Positions 25,494 to 34,321 of a DNA stretch of 64,000 bases are shown here, one piece after another. The stretch's first letter is position 1; the number at the start of each line of letters is the position of its first letter. Origin of the DNA: Variovorax sp. 770b2 (GTDB taxonomy: Bacteria; Pseudomonadota; Gammaproteobacteria; Burkholderiales; Burkholderiaceae_C); the NCBI RefSeq assembly GCF_900115685.1, contig NZ_FOXJ01000003.1:186001-250000 (forward strand), written 5' to 3'. The notes under the pieces are model-generated. The model was not told the DNA's origin. It saw only the letters and a list, made by a program, of their open reading frames with translations, and searched no databases. The translations under genes and the position numbers were made by a program.

Positions 25494-27685
25494 GCGCCGT
25501 ACCTGCCGCGCCTGTTGCGCCTGCCGCGCGCGAAGGACTCACCCGCCGCGCCGTCTTCGTGGCTGCTGCCGCGGCCGGCGGCGGCATGCTGATCGGCTTT
25601 GCATCGCCCGCACAGGCCGCCACGGCCGGTACGGGCGGTACCGCCGGCACCGCCGCTGCCCCGAACCCGTTCGTGCGCATCGACCGCGCCGGCCAGGTCA
25701 CGCTGATCCTGCCGTACGTGGAGATGGGCCAGGGCGCCTATACCTCGCAGGTCCAACTGCTGGCCGAGGAGCTGGAAGTCGACCCCGCGCGCGTGAAGTT
25801 CGAAGCGGCGCCACCCGACGAGAAGCTCTACGGAAGTCCGCTCTTCGGCGGGCAGATCACGGGCGGATCGGGCTCGCTGCGCGGCTCGTGGATGACGCTG
25901 CGTGCCGCCGGCGCGTCCGCCCGCATGATGCTCGTCGAGGCCGCGGCACAGCGCTGGAAGGTCTCGGCCCAGGACTGCGTCGCCGTGCGCGGCGAAGTGA
26001 TGCATTCCGCCAGCGGACGCCGGATCGGCTACGGTGCTTTGGCCGATGCCGCGGCCCGGCTGCCGGTGCCTGCGTCCCCCGCGCTCAAGCCCGTGGGCAG
26101 CCACAAGCTGATCGGCACGTCCTACCGCCGCGTCGACACGCCGGACAAGGTGAAAGGCGCGGCGAAATTCGGCATCGACATGCACATGCCCGGGTTGCGC
26201 TACGCGATGGTGGCCGCCTGCCCGGTGTTCAACGGCAAGCTCGCCAGCGTGGACGCCACCGAGGCGATGAAGATCAAGGGCGTGGAGCAGGTCGTGCAGA
26301 TCGAGGACGCCGTGGCCGTGGTGGGTGCAACCACCTGGGCGGCGCTCAAGGGACTCCGTGCCCTGAAGATCGAGTGGAACGAGGGCGCGAACGCCGGCGT
26401 GTCGACGGCCAGCATGGTGGCGCAGTCCGATGCCGCGCTCGACCGTGCGGGGCTGGTCGCCGTCGACACCGGCAGCATCGCCAGCGCCGAAGCGAATGCC
26501 GCGAGCAGGTACGAGGCGATCTTCCGCCTGCCGCTGCTTGCGCATGCGGTGCTGGAGCCGATCAATTGCACCGTGCACTTTCGCGGCGGCGACTGCGACG
26601 TGTGGTGCGGCAGCCAGATCGTGGGCCGGGCCCACCAGGTGGCCGTCGCGGCCGCGGGGCTGCCGCCCGAGCGCGTGGTGTTCCACAACCAGCTGCTGGG
26701 CGGCGGGTTCGGCCGGCGCCTGGAAGTGGACTACGTCACGCAGGCCGTCCTGCTCGCCAAGCAGGTCAAGGGCCCCGTGAAGATCACCTGGAGCCGCGAG
26801 GAAGACATGCGGCACGACTACTACCGCTTCCACAACCACAGCCGCGTGAACGTCGCGCTGGATGCCGCCGGCCGACCGACCGGCTGGCGCCATCGCATCG
26901 TCGGGCCCAACATCATGGCGCGCTGGCTGCCCGCCTACCAGAAGGACAACATCGACCTGGACATCATCGACGGGGCGAGCGGTCCCTACGACATTCCGAA
27001 CGTCTTCGTGGACTTCACGCGCAACGAGGCACCAACCGGCATGGGCACGGGGAACTGGCGCGGCGTGGGCCCGACGCGCAATGTCTTCATCGTCGAGAGC
27101 GTCATGGACGACCTGGCCCATCGCGCGAAGATCGATCCGGTGGAGTTCCGGCGCCCGCTGCTGCAGAAGTCGACGCGCACGCTGGCTGCCATGAACCTCG
27201 CGGTGGCCAAGTCCGGATGGGGCGAAGCGCTGCCCCCGGGAAGGGGGCGCGGCATCGCCGTGTTCGACGGCTTCGGAAGTTTCTTTGCGATGGTGGCCCA
27301 GGTGCAGGTCGACAGCGCGGGGCAGCTGCGCTTCGAGCGCATCGTCTGCGCGGCCGACGTGGGCGTGGCGGTGAACCCCGACGTGGTGGTCGCGCAGATC
27401 GAAGGCGGCGTGATCTTCGGGCTTTCGTCGGTGCTCTACGGGCGCATCACGGTGGCGAACGGGCGCGTCGAGCAGGGCAACTTCGACACCTATCCGGTGC
27501 TGCGGATGCAGGAGGCGCCACCGATCGAGGTGCACCTGATTGCCAGCACCGCCGAGCCCGGCGGCGTGGGGGAGCCCGGCACGGCCGGGGCCATCGCCGC
27601 GGTCGCCAATGCGGTCTTCGCGGCCACCGGCCGACGGGCGTTTGCGCTGCCGCTGGATGCGGCCCAGCTGAAAGGGACATCATGA
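25490..27685 (+). CDS. Molybdopterin large subunit (IorB-like), Tat-exported
   Basis: 731 residues. The N-terminus carries a twin-Arg motif (LTRRAVFVAAA) and a hydrophobic stretch ending AQAA, so the complex is probably periplasmic. Aldehyde-oxidase/xanthine-dehydrogenase repeats follow: EMGQGAYTSQ, GGFGRRLEVDY, and the active-site Glu695 in GVGEPGTAG. The IorB subfamily hydroxylates N-heteroaromatics or oxidises aldehydes; the substrate cannot be read from sequence. The TGA stop overlaps the ATG of the cytochrome gene, so all three genes are translationally chained. Confidence 0.92.
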   Translation: MSAVPAAPVAPAAREGLTRRAVFVAAAAAGGGMLIGFASPAQAATAGTGGTAGTAAAPNPFVRIDRAGQVTLILPYVEMGQGAYTSQVQLLAEELEVDPARVKFEAAPPDEKLYGSPLFGGQITGGSGSLRGSWMTLRAAGASARMMLVEAAAQRWKVSAQDCVAVRGEVMHSASGRRIGYGALADAAARLPVPASPALKPVGSHKLIGTSYRRVDTPDKVKGAAKFGIDMHMPGLRYAMVAACPVFNGKLASVDATEAMKIKGVEQVVQIEDAVAVVGATTWAALKGLRALKIEWNEGANAGVSTASMVAQSDAALDRAGLVAVDTGSIASAEANAASRYEAIFRLPLLAHAVLEPINCTVHFRGGDCDVWCGSQIVGRAHQVAVAAAGLPPERVVFHNQLLGGGFGRRLEVDYVTQAVLLAKQVKGPVKITWSREEDMRHDYYRFHNHSRVNVALDAAGRPTGWRHRIVGPNIMARWLPAYQKDNIDLDIIDGASGPYDIPNVFVDFTRNEAPTGMGTGNWRGVGPTRNVFIVESVMDDLAHRAKIDPVEFRRPLLQKSTRTLAAMNLAVAKSGWGEALPPGRGRGIAVFDGFGSFFAMVAQVQVDSAGQLRFERIVCAADVGVAVNPDVVVAQIEGGVIFGLSSVLYGRITVANGRVEQGNFDTYPVLRMQEAPPIEVHLIASTAEPGGVGEPGTAGAIAAVANAVFAATGRRAFALPLDAAQLKGTS

Positions 27686-28335
27686 AGCGCCGACCGATGG
27701 GCTTGCCGATGCTCCTGGCGGCGCTCGCGCTGCTGGCGCTTCCCGCGTTGCAGGCGGCACCGCCGGCGCCACCGCCTGAAACGCTGAAGGCGCCGGGCGA
27801 GTTCGATGCGATCGCCGACCCGGCGGCCCGCTCGGCGGCGATCTTCCTGGAGGCCAGCAAGGTGATCCAGAGCCCGCGCTGCCTGAACTGCCACCCTTCC
27901 GCGCGGGTGCCGACGCAGGGAGAGAACCTGCACACCCATGTGCCCTATCTGCAGGCCGGCCAGTCCGGCAAGGGGCTGCCAGGCCTTCGCTGCACCGCCT
28001 GCCACCAGGCGGCCAACGTGAGCACGCAGGGCGCGTCCATTGCATCGATACCGGGCCATCCGGCCTGGCACCTCGCGCCCGCATCGATGGCCTGGCAGGG
28101 TCGCTCGCTCGCGGAGATCTGCAAGCAGATCAAGGACCCGGCCCTCAACGGCGGCATGAACCTGGAGAAGATCCACAAGCACATGGCGGACGACCCGCTG
28201 GTGGGTTGGGCGTGGCATCCAGGCGAAGGCCGAAAGCCGGCGCCCGGAACGCAGAAGGAATTCGGCCGGCTGATCCAGGCCTGGATCGCGACGGGCGCCG
28301 CTTGCCCGGGAGGCGCCGAGCGAGTGTCCCGGTAG
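27682..28335 (+). CDS. Di-haem cytochrome c partner of the molybdenum hydroxylase
   Basis: 217 residues. Signal peptide of ~25 residues, then two CxxCH haem sites (CLNCH at 67-71 and CTACH at 104-108) and several extra His/Met that could be distal ligands. Its overlap with the large-subunit stop suggests it accepts electrons from the hydroxylase and passes them to the respiratory chain. I do not know a characterised member of this exact type; proteins like it are often annotated as an isoquinoline oxidoreductase subunit. Confidence 0.82.
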   Translation: MKRRPMGLPMLLAALALLALPALQAAPPAPPPETLKAPGEFDAIADPAARSAAIFLEASKVIQSPRCLNCHPSARVPTQGENLHTHVPYLQAGQSGKGLPGLRCTACHQAANVSTQGASIASIPGHPAWHLAPASMAWQGRSLAEICKQIKDPALNGGMNLEKIHKHMADDPLVGWAWHPGEGRKPAPGTQKEFGRLIQAWIATGAACPGGAERVSR

Positions 28336-28456
28336 ATCTGATTGCCGGCAGCGGAGCGAGCGCATCCCGCTGTATATCGGCCACGTGCGCCCGGCCGTCT
28401 TGACCGTGCATCTGCAGTGCGGGATTCATGTTCCACCGCAGTGGCATCGGCTCGAT

Positions 28457-29449
28457 CTACTCGACGACGATCTTCACCTGGTCGATCACGTCCTTCCAAC
28501 GCGCTCGTTCTTCTGTCGTGAGTTTCCTCAGCGCGTCGGCACTGTATTCATCGTCCTGCAGCAGTTGGATGCCCTGAGCAGCCAAGCGGCTGCGCAGGGC
28601 GGGCTCGTCGATGGCCATCCGGTAGGCGCGGTACATCGCCGCCTGCACGGAGGCAGGCGTGCCCGCCGGAGCGTAGAGGCCGTACCAGGTTACTGCGGTG
28701 AAGCCGGGGATGACAGTTTCCGAGACAGTGGGGACGTCCGCGAATTGCGGCAAACGCTTTGCGCCGGTCTGCGCGATGGCTCGCACGCGGCCGCCCAGGA
28801 CCTGAGTCAGCGCGGTGTTGCTCTGGTCGAACATCGCATCGACCTGACCGGAAAGCACGTCCACCATGGCCGGCGCCGCGCCTTTGTAGGAAACAGACGT
28901 CACTTCGATATTCGCGCGTTGAGCAAACAGGGCGCCCACCAGATGGGATGTCGATCCAACGCCTGCGTTGCCGAAGTTGATCGTGCCCGGCTTTGCCCTG
29001 GCTCCTGTCACCAGTTGCTGAACGGTCTTGTTGGGCGAGTTGACTGCGACGAGCAAGATCAGCGGTGTATCGGGCAGCCTGAAGACCGGCTCGAAATCCT
29101 TGGCCGGATCGTAGGGAAGCTTTTTGTACAGCGACGGCGCCGCAGCCATCTGCCCCACATGCCCGAGCAGGAACGTGTAGCCGTCCTTTGACGCCCGCGC
29201 CACTTTGGCCGCACCGATGGTGCCCCCTGCGCCGCCCACGTTGTCGATGATGATGGGTTGACCCAGTTTCTCGGCGACCTTCTCGGCGATGTTCCGGGCA
29301 AGAGCGTCGGCGGGGCCACCGGCCGCAAAAGGAACGACCCAGGTGACGGCGCGTTCCGGATACGCGGCTGCCGCCGCTGGTCCGATGGCCGCGAAGGAGA
29401 GCAGCAGAAGCGACAGGGAACGCCGTGTCGTCGAATGGGAACGGGTCAT
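28457..29449 (-). CDS. Bug/TctC-family periplasmic solute-binding protein
   Basis: 330 residues. Signal peptide cut after AAAA (residue ~28). The mature start YPERAVTWVVPFAAGGPADALAR and the DNVGGAGGTIGAAKVARA segment are the signature of the tripartite tricarboxylate transporter binding proteins. They bind carboxylates such as citrate, aromatic acids or C5 diacids. The membrane partners TctA/TctB are not here, as is usual for the many orphan Bug proteins of Burkholderiales. It lies behind the CoA-transferase gene on the same strand and may capture that pathway's substrate. Confidence 0.9.
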   Translation of the reverse strand: MTRSHSTTRRSLSLLLLSFAAIGPAAAAAYPERAVTWVVPFAAGGPADALARNIAEKVAEKLGQPIIIDNVGGAGGTIGAAKVARASKDGYTFLLGHVGQMAAAPSLYKKLPYDPAKDFEPVFRLPDTPLILLVAVNSPNKTVQQLVTGARAKPGTINFGNAGVGSTSHLVGALFAQRANIEVTSVSYKGAAPAMVDVLSGQVDAMFDQSNTALTQVLGGRVRAIAQTGAKRLPQFADVPTVSETVIPGFTAVTWYGLYAPAGTPASVQAAMYRAYRMAIDEPALRSRLAAQGIQLLQDDEYSADALRKLTTEERARWKDVIDQVKIVVE

Positions 29450-29556
29450 GATGTAAATGTCCTGGTTGCAGAGAGCGTTTGAGGTGCGTGCGAATGCGTC
29501 GGTATCCGCGCACGCCTGGCGAACGGCCCGGGCCGCATGTGTTTCCGTGCGCATGC

Positions 29557-30774
29557 TCAGCCCACTGCGCCCGTTGCGCGGAGCTCCTGAATGCGGTCGG
29601 CGGTCATTCCGATCGACCTGAGCACGTGATCCGTGTCTTCGCCGACCATCGGCGCACGCCGGGCGATTCCGCCTGGCGTGCGGCTCAACTTGATCGGCAC
29701 GCCGGCAATGGTGACCCGGTGATCGCTTCCGGGGTGGTCCACTTCCACCAGCATGTCGCGCTTGTGGAAATGCGCGTCCTCGAACACGTCCTCTGCCGTG
29801 TAGACCGGTCCGAAAGGAACGACCCCGCCGAGGATGCCCTTGAGTTCGTCCTTGGTTCTTTGGCTGGTGAAGGCCTCCAACGCCCGGATGACGAAATCCG
29901 CGTGCTCCACGCGAGCGGCGTTGGTTGCGCATTCCGCGGACTCCGCCAGTTCGGGTCTTCCCATCGCATGGGCCAGCTTGCGCCATAGCGCGTCGGTCGC
30001 GCAGGCAATGGAAACCCAGCCGTCCTTCGCAAGGAAAAGCCCGAAGGGACAGAGCAAGGGGTGCCGGTTGCCCTCGGGCTTCGGGCTGGAGCCTTGGTAG
30101 GAGTGCTGGTAGACGATGCGTTCGGTCAAAGCCAGGACGCAATCGACCATCGACACGTCGACGAATTGGCCTTGCCCTGTCCTGCGTGCGTGGTGGACCG
30201 CAGAAAGGATGCCGATCGCGAGCATGAGCGCAGGCACGGTATCGCCGACCCCCGGCCCGATCTTGGTGGGCGAGTGCTCGTCGGGTCCGGTGATGCCCAT
30301 GATGCCGCCCATCGCCTGAGCGACCACGTCGTAGGCGGGCCATTGGTAGTACGGACTCTCGCCGCTGCGTCGATCGCCGAAGCCGCGCACGGCGGCATAC
30401 ACCAGAGCAGGGTTGATCTGCGAAAGCTCTTCGTAGGAGAGCCCGAGTCTCTCCATCACGCCACCGCGGAAGTTTTCGACCAGCACGTCCGCCGACGCCA
30501 CCAATTCCTTCAGCACCTGGCGTCCTTCCGGATTTTTCAGATCCAGTGCGATCGAGCCCTTGTTTCGATTGACGCTCTGGAAATAGCCCCCGAAGGACCG
30601 AAGCCGATCGTCCGGCAGGAACGGACCGGTGCGGCGCATCCCCTCCCCCTCAAGCGGCTCCACCTTGACCACTTGCGCTCCTTGGTCGGCGAGCACCTGC
30701 GTGCAAAAAGGCCCCGCGAGCATCTGCGTGAGGTCGACGACCCTGATATCCGACAACGCACCTGAACTGAACAT
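29557..30774 (-). CDS. CaiB/BaiF-type (class III) CoA transferase
   Basis: 405 residues, family length. N-terminal VVDLTQMLAGPFCTQVLADQGA, a VNRNKGSIALDLKNPEGR segment, and the GPGVGDTVPALML motif around the catalytic Asp. It moves CoA between a dicarboxylic acid and an acyl-CoA donor. It is divergent from a MaoC-type hydratase and CitE-like lyase; that trio fits activation, hydration and cleavage of a C5 dicarboxylate (mesaconate or itaconate) to acetyl-CoA and pyruvate, or another short branched acid. GGAG lies 7 nt before the ATG. Confidence 0.88.
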   Translation of the reverse strand: MFSSGALSDIRVVDLTQMLAGPFCTQVLADQGAQVVKVEPLEGEGMRRTGPFLPDDRLRSFGGYFQSVNRNKGSIALDLKNPEGRQVLKELVASADVLVENFRGGVMERLGLSYEELSQINPALVYAAVRGFGDRRSGESPYYQWPAYDVVAQAMGGIMGITGPDEHSPTKIGPGVGDTVPALMLAIGILSAVHHARRTGQGQFVDVSMVDCVLALTERIVYQHSYQGSSPKPEGNRHPLLCPFGLFLAKDGWVSIACATDALWRKLAHAMGRPELAESAECATNAARVEHADFVIRALEAFTSQRTKDELKGILGGVVPFGPVYTAEDVFEDAHFHKRDMLVEVDHPGSDHRVTIAGVPIKLSRTPGGIARRAPMVGEDTDHVLRSIGMTADRIQELRATGAVG

Positions 30775-30787
30775 TTATTTCTCCATG

Positions 30788-30840
30788 TGTACGTACAAAG
30801 AACCGAGTTCGACATATGATACAAGCACTAAGTACGTACA
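30788..30840. promoter_or_regulatory. Two GTACGTAC palindromes in the CoA-module divergent promoter
   Basis: TGTACGTACA (30788-30797) and AGTACGTACA (30831-30840) have centres 43 bp apart, about four helical turns. They sit in the AT-rich gap between the CoA transferase (-) and the hydratase (+), so one dimeric regulator could control both directions. Confidence 0.65.
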
Positions 30841-30881
30841 TATGAAGTTTTTTAACCATTGCCCCGAGAGGAAACCCTGAC

Positions 30882-31952
30882 ATGTCGAAAAGCAGGATCG
30901 GCAACTTCTTCGAGGACTTCGAACCGGGGCAGATGCTCCGGCACGGTGTTCCTCGAACCTTGAGCGAGGGCGACCGCACGCTCTACATTGGTCTGACAGG
31001 CAGTCGCTCAGCCCTGAATACCGCGGCAACCACGGCTTCGGCGCTGGGCCTTCGATCGGCGCCGATGGAAGACTTGCTGGTGTTCAACGTCGTCTTCGGC
31101 AAGACCGTCCCGGAGCTTTCGCTCAACGCCATCGCCAATCTCGGATATGCCGATGCGCGCTTCCTTCGGCCGGTCCATGCCGGGGACACCCTGGCGGTGA
31201 CGAGCCAGGTGCTGGGGACCAAGGAGAACTCGAGTGGCAAGAGCGGGGTGGTCTACGTGCGCTCCATCGCGACGAACCAGAGAGATGAAGCGGTCTTGAC
31301 TTTCGTGCGATGGGTCATGGTGCACAAGCGAGCAGCGGACGGCGCGGCTGCACCGGCACTGCCAGTACCGCCACTGCCCTCGCATGTCGATGCATCACGT
31401 CTCATCGTCCCCGCGTTCATCGAGCCGGCATCTGTCACCCGCGTTACCGGATTCGATGATCTTTGGGAAGACTACGCGGCGGGAGAACGGATCGACCACA
31501 TCGGGTCCATGACGGTCAATGACAGCGATCACAGCATCGCGGCTCGCCTCTATCAGAACACCGCGAAGGCCCATTTCGATGCTCACCTGATGGCGCAGTC
31601 GACCGCGGGCCAACGCCTGGTCTACGGTGGCCATGTGATGTCGATCTGCAGGTCGCTGGCGTACGACGGGCTGGAGAATTGTCTGGGCATGCTCGCGATC
31701 AACGGGGGCAGTCATGTGGCACCGGTGTTCGCCGGCGACACCCTCAGCTGCGTGACGCAAGTCATGGAGACCTATGCGTTGAGCGGCCAGCTCGGCGCCC
31801 TGCGTCTGCGCACGATCGGCGCCAAGAACGTCGGCACTGCCCGCGCTATTGCGCTTCCCGACGCCAACGCCCCGAAATCCCGCTTCCCTGCCGAGGTCGT
31901 GCTGGACCTCGACTACACCGTCGTCATCCCCAAGAAGCAACTCCGACTCTGA
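30882..31952 (+). CDS. Double-hotdog MaoC-type hydratase, mesaconyl-CoA hydratase-like
   Basis: 356 residues containing two hotdog domains (residues ~8-150 and ~180-345). The first has FFEDFEPGQMLRHGVPRTL and LGYADARFLRPVHAGDTL; the second has HFDAHLMAQSTAGQRLVYGGHVMSICR and APVFAGDTL. Length and arrangement match mesaconyl-CoA/beta-methylmalyl-CoA hydratases. It would hydrate an enoyl diacid CoA to the substrate of the lyase encoded 11 bp downstream. Ribosome binding site GAGAGGA. Confidence 0.83.
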   Translation: MSKSRIGNFFEDFEPGQMLRHGVPRTLSEGDRTLYIGLTGSRSALNTAATTASALGLRSAPMEDLLVFNVVFGKTVPELSLNAIANLGYADARFLRPVHAGDTLAVTSQVLGTKENSSGKSGVVYVRSIATNQRDEAVLTFVRWVMVHKRAADGAAAPALPVPPLPSHVDASRLIVPAFIEPASVTRVTGFDDLWEDYAAGERIDHIGSMTVNDSDHSIAARLYQNTAKAHFDAHLMAQSTAGQRLVYGGHVMSICRSLAYDGLENCLGMLAINGGSHVAPVFAGDTLSCVTQVMETYALSGQLGALRLRTIGAKNVGTARAIALPDANAPKSRFPAEVVLDLDYTVVIPKKQLRL

Positions 31953-31963
31953 GGAAAAATCCC

Positions 31964-32956
31964 ATGCAAAAACTTGTACATCCCAAAGACGCGCTGTTCG
32001 CCGGCGAGAAGCCATTCCCCGTGCTGGCCGCTTGCGAGCACTTCGCCGGCAGCAAGAAGCTGATCGACAAGGCGCTCGCGCTGCAGAGCGAATACGGCCC
32101 GATCTTCGACATCACCGCCGACTGCGAGGATGGAGCGCCAGCGGGGGAAGAGATTGCCCACGCGAACATGGTCGCAGACTCGATTGCCTCGCCGCAGAAT
32201 GTCTTCAAGCGGATCGGCGCACGCATCCACGACCCCGCACATCGATCGTGGAAAGAGGACGTGGACATCCTGCTGGCGAAGGCCGGCCGCGATATCGCCT
32301 ACATCACCATTCCCAAGGCAACCTCGTTCGCTCAAGCAGAAACAGCCGCAGCGTACGTGCAGGAAACGGCCCGCCACCTCCAGCTGAGCCGCGCGATTCC
32401 GCTTCATGTCCTCGTGGAAACCCACGGCGCCCTGCGCGATGTCGCGCAGATCGCGACCATCCCCAACCTGGAGGTCATCGACTTCGGCCTGATGGACTTC
32501 GTGAGCGGGCACAACGGCGCGATCGCGGCTTCCCAGATGCGCAGTCCCGGCCAGTTCGAACACCGGCTGATCGTCCGCGCCAAGGCCGAGGTTGCAGCCG
32601 CAGCACTGGCCAACGGTGTCGTGCCTTCGCACAACGTTTGCCTGAACCTGAAGGATGCAGACGTGGTGCGCCAGGACGCAAGCCGCGCGCGCAACGAACT
32701 TGGATACCTGCGGATGTGGAGCATCTATCCCGCGCAGATCAAGCCCATCGTTGAAGCCATGCAGCCCGCTTACGAGGAGGTCGCCGATGCGGCCGAGATC
32801 CTGCTGGCCGCGCAGACAGCAGACTGGGGGCCGACGCAGTACAAGGGAGAACTGCATGACCGAGCCACCTATCGGTACTTTTGGGTCGTCCTGGAAAAAG
32901 CCAAGGCGACAGGCATGGCCTTGCCCCAAGCGGCCATCGATCGGTTCTTCGCCTGA
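31964..32956 (+). CDS. HpcH/HpaI (CitE-like) acyl-CoA lyase
   Basis: 330 residues. TIM-barrel lyase of the CitE/malyl-CoA lyase group: FDITADCEDGAPAGEE holds acidic metal-binding residues, HVLVETHGALRDV has the conserved Glu, and IDFGLMDFVSGHNGAI follows. The family cleaves citramalyl-CoA, malyl-CoA or citryl-CoA to a short acid plus acetyl-CoA. Here it is the third step of the module. GAGGAAAAA precedes the ATG at 31964; the longer frame upstream overlaps the hydratase and is not used. Confidence 0.87.
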   Translation: MQKLVHPKDALFAGEKPFPVLAACEHFAGSKKLIDKALALQSEYGPIFDITADCEDGAPAGEEIAHANMVADSIASPQNVFKRIGARIHDPAHRSWKEDVDILLAKAGRDIAYITIPKATSFAQAETAAAYVQETARHLQLSRAIPLHVLVETHGALRDVAQIATIPNLEVIDFGLMDFVSGHNGAIAASQMRSPGQFEHRLIVRAKAEVAAAALANGVVPSHNVCLNLKDADVVRQDASRARNELGYLRMWSIYPAQIKPIVEAMQPAYEEVADAAEILLAAQTADWGPTQYKGELHDRATYRYFWVVLEKAKATGMALPQAAIDRFFA

Positions 32957-32966
32957 GGCCGCCGCC

Positions 32967-32994
32967 AGTCCGGACTTGTAGAATGTCCGGACTT
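32967..32994. promoter_or_regulatory. Two GTCCGGAC palindromes flanking a -10 element
   Basis: GTCCGGACTT occurs at 32968-32977 and again at 32985-32994, 17 bp apart. Each contains the perfect palindrome GTCCGGAC, and between them lies TAGAAT (32979-32984), a good -10 hexamer. The regulator gene starts at 33008, so this is a probable autoregulatory operator. Confidence 0.65.
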
Positions 32995-33007
32995 AAGTCG
33001 GGTTCCA

Positions 33008-33763
33008 ATGCCAAGAGCTGCCAGCACCGCCCCCTCCTCTCTTTATGTCGACCTTGCGAGGCGGCTGACCGAAGAAATCAACGGAAGACGCTATACGGTG
33101 GGCAGTCTCCTGCCCACCGAGATCGCCATGGCGCAGCAATACGGTGTCAGCAGACAGACGGTTCGCGCCGCGCTCGACATACTGCAAGACAGGGGCTATG
33201 TCTCTCGCAAGAAGTCGGTCGGTACCCGCGTGGAGAGCGTCGATGCCTCTACGCACTACGTGCAGACGGTCGATTCGATCGAGGATCTCGTCCGCGTGGC
33301 GGCATCGGAGATTCGCCAGATCGTGACTGTCAGGGAATTCACGCTGGACCGAAGCGGCGCCCGTCAGTTGCAAGCGCCGTTGGGGAGCAAATGGCTGGTG
33401 TTCAGTGGATATCGGGTCGACACACGCGATGGCAAACCCCTGGCGGTGGCCAACTTCTACGTGGACATTCGTTTCGCGAAGATCCAGGAAGAGGTCATGC
33501 AGCAACCCCAAGTGCTGATCAGTTCGATGATCGAGGGGCGGTGCAACGAGTCGATCACAGACGTCGTGCAAATTGCAGATGCGGTATTGATCGATGCCGC
33601 CATGGCTGCGGCGTTGCAGGTACCCAAAGGCTCCGCGGGATTGCGCGTTCTGCGGCACTACAAGAACATCAAGAACGAATTGCTCGAGATCAGTGAGACC
33701 GTTTACCCGGCGGAGCGCCGAAGCTTGTTGACGCAACTCCGGCGCACTCGCCGCGGCAGCTAA
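33008..33763 (+). CDS. GntR/HutC-family regulator with UTRA ligand domain
   Basis: 251 residues. Winged helix at ~12-80 (PTEIAMAQQYGVSRQTVRAALDIL, split here for clarity around the VSRQTVRAAL recognition helix). A UTRA domain (residues ~95-240) ends with the typical hydrophobic beta strands. HutC-type proteins repress catabolic operons and release DNA on binding a pathway intermediate. It follows the lyase in the same direction and probably controls the CoA module and itself through the palindromes at 30788-30840 or 32967-32994. Confidence 0.88.
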   Translation: MPRAASTAPSSLYVDLARRLTEEINGRRYTVGSLLPTEIAMAQQYGVSRQTVRAALDILQDRGYVSRKKSVGTRVESVDASTHYVQTVDSIEDLVRVAASEIRQIVTVREFTLDRSGARQLQAPLGSKWLVFSGYRVDTRDGKPLAVANFYVDIRFAKIQEEVMQQPQVLISSMIEGRCNESITDVVQIADAVLIDAAMAAALQVPKGSAGLRVLRHYKNIKNELLEISETVYPAERRSLLTQLRRTRRGS

Positions 33764-34230
33764 CCAAAAGCTTTTCGCGGCGCCGAAAAAGCGCGATCTT
33801 GGACATGGACGGCCGCTGCTTGGCGATCTGAGCGCGCTGTGCGCAGAGGCTTTCGACCAGGTCTATGCCGCCTATCCGCTGCGAAAGCTCAAGGCGGACA
33901 TCGCGCCCGCCGTGACGATGGGTTTCGATGCGCCACGCATGCGCCACCGTGACGTCTTCGGCGAAGGAAGGCACGTCCTTTGTCGTGCGACTGCCCCTGT
34001 CTCTGTAACACGTTGATTGCGGCCATCGGACGCTGAGCCCCGCGCGGGCCGGCGTCCCTTCGCGGGGTGGCAAGGCGCACCCCTGTCTCGCGACACCGGG
34101 ACGTGCCTGCATGCGGGCGAAGAATGCCGCGCCATGCGCCCGTCGAGATCGGCGCGACGCCCCTCCAGCAGCACGCATCAGGGAATCTACGGATATATGA
34201 TTCCCCGAATGATCTTGATTGCGTCCAATT
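33764..34230. other. 467-bp gap without a confident gene
   Basis: Frames on both strands stay open for 60-185 codons, but none has a ribosome binding site, a family motif or a clear start. A + frame from about 33805 to 34015 has protein-like composition (for example FDQVYAAYPLRKLKADIAP) and could be a gene remnant. The gap lies exactly between the C5-acid module and the second ureide block. Confidence 0.4.
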
Positions 34231-34242
34231 TTTGTATACAAA
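34231..34242. promoter_or_regulatory. TGTATACA operator upstream of the NCS1 permease
   Basis: TTTGTATACAAA, a perfect 12-bp palindrome with the same TGTATACA core (34233-34240) as the other ureide sites but different flanks. It is 80 bp before the permease start. Confidence 0.7.
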
Positions 34243-34321
34243 TAACGCACTCGATATGTGGCGCGATATTTGCGTCAAAAGCGGGCTTCATCTCAAACAC
34301 TTTCTGCACGAGGAAAAGACC

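Noticed and set aside
33690..34250. 186-codon antisense frame after the HutC gene
   Set aside because: No start signal or recognisable domain, and it overlaps the regulator's 3' end; kept only as part of an unexplained gap.
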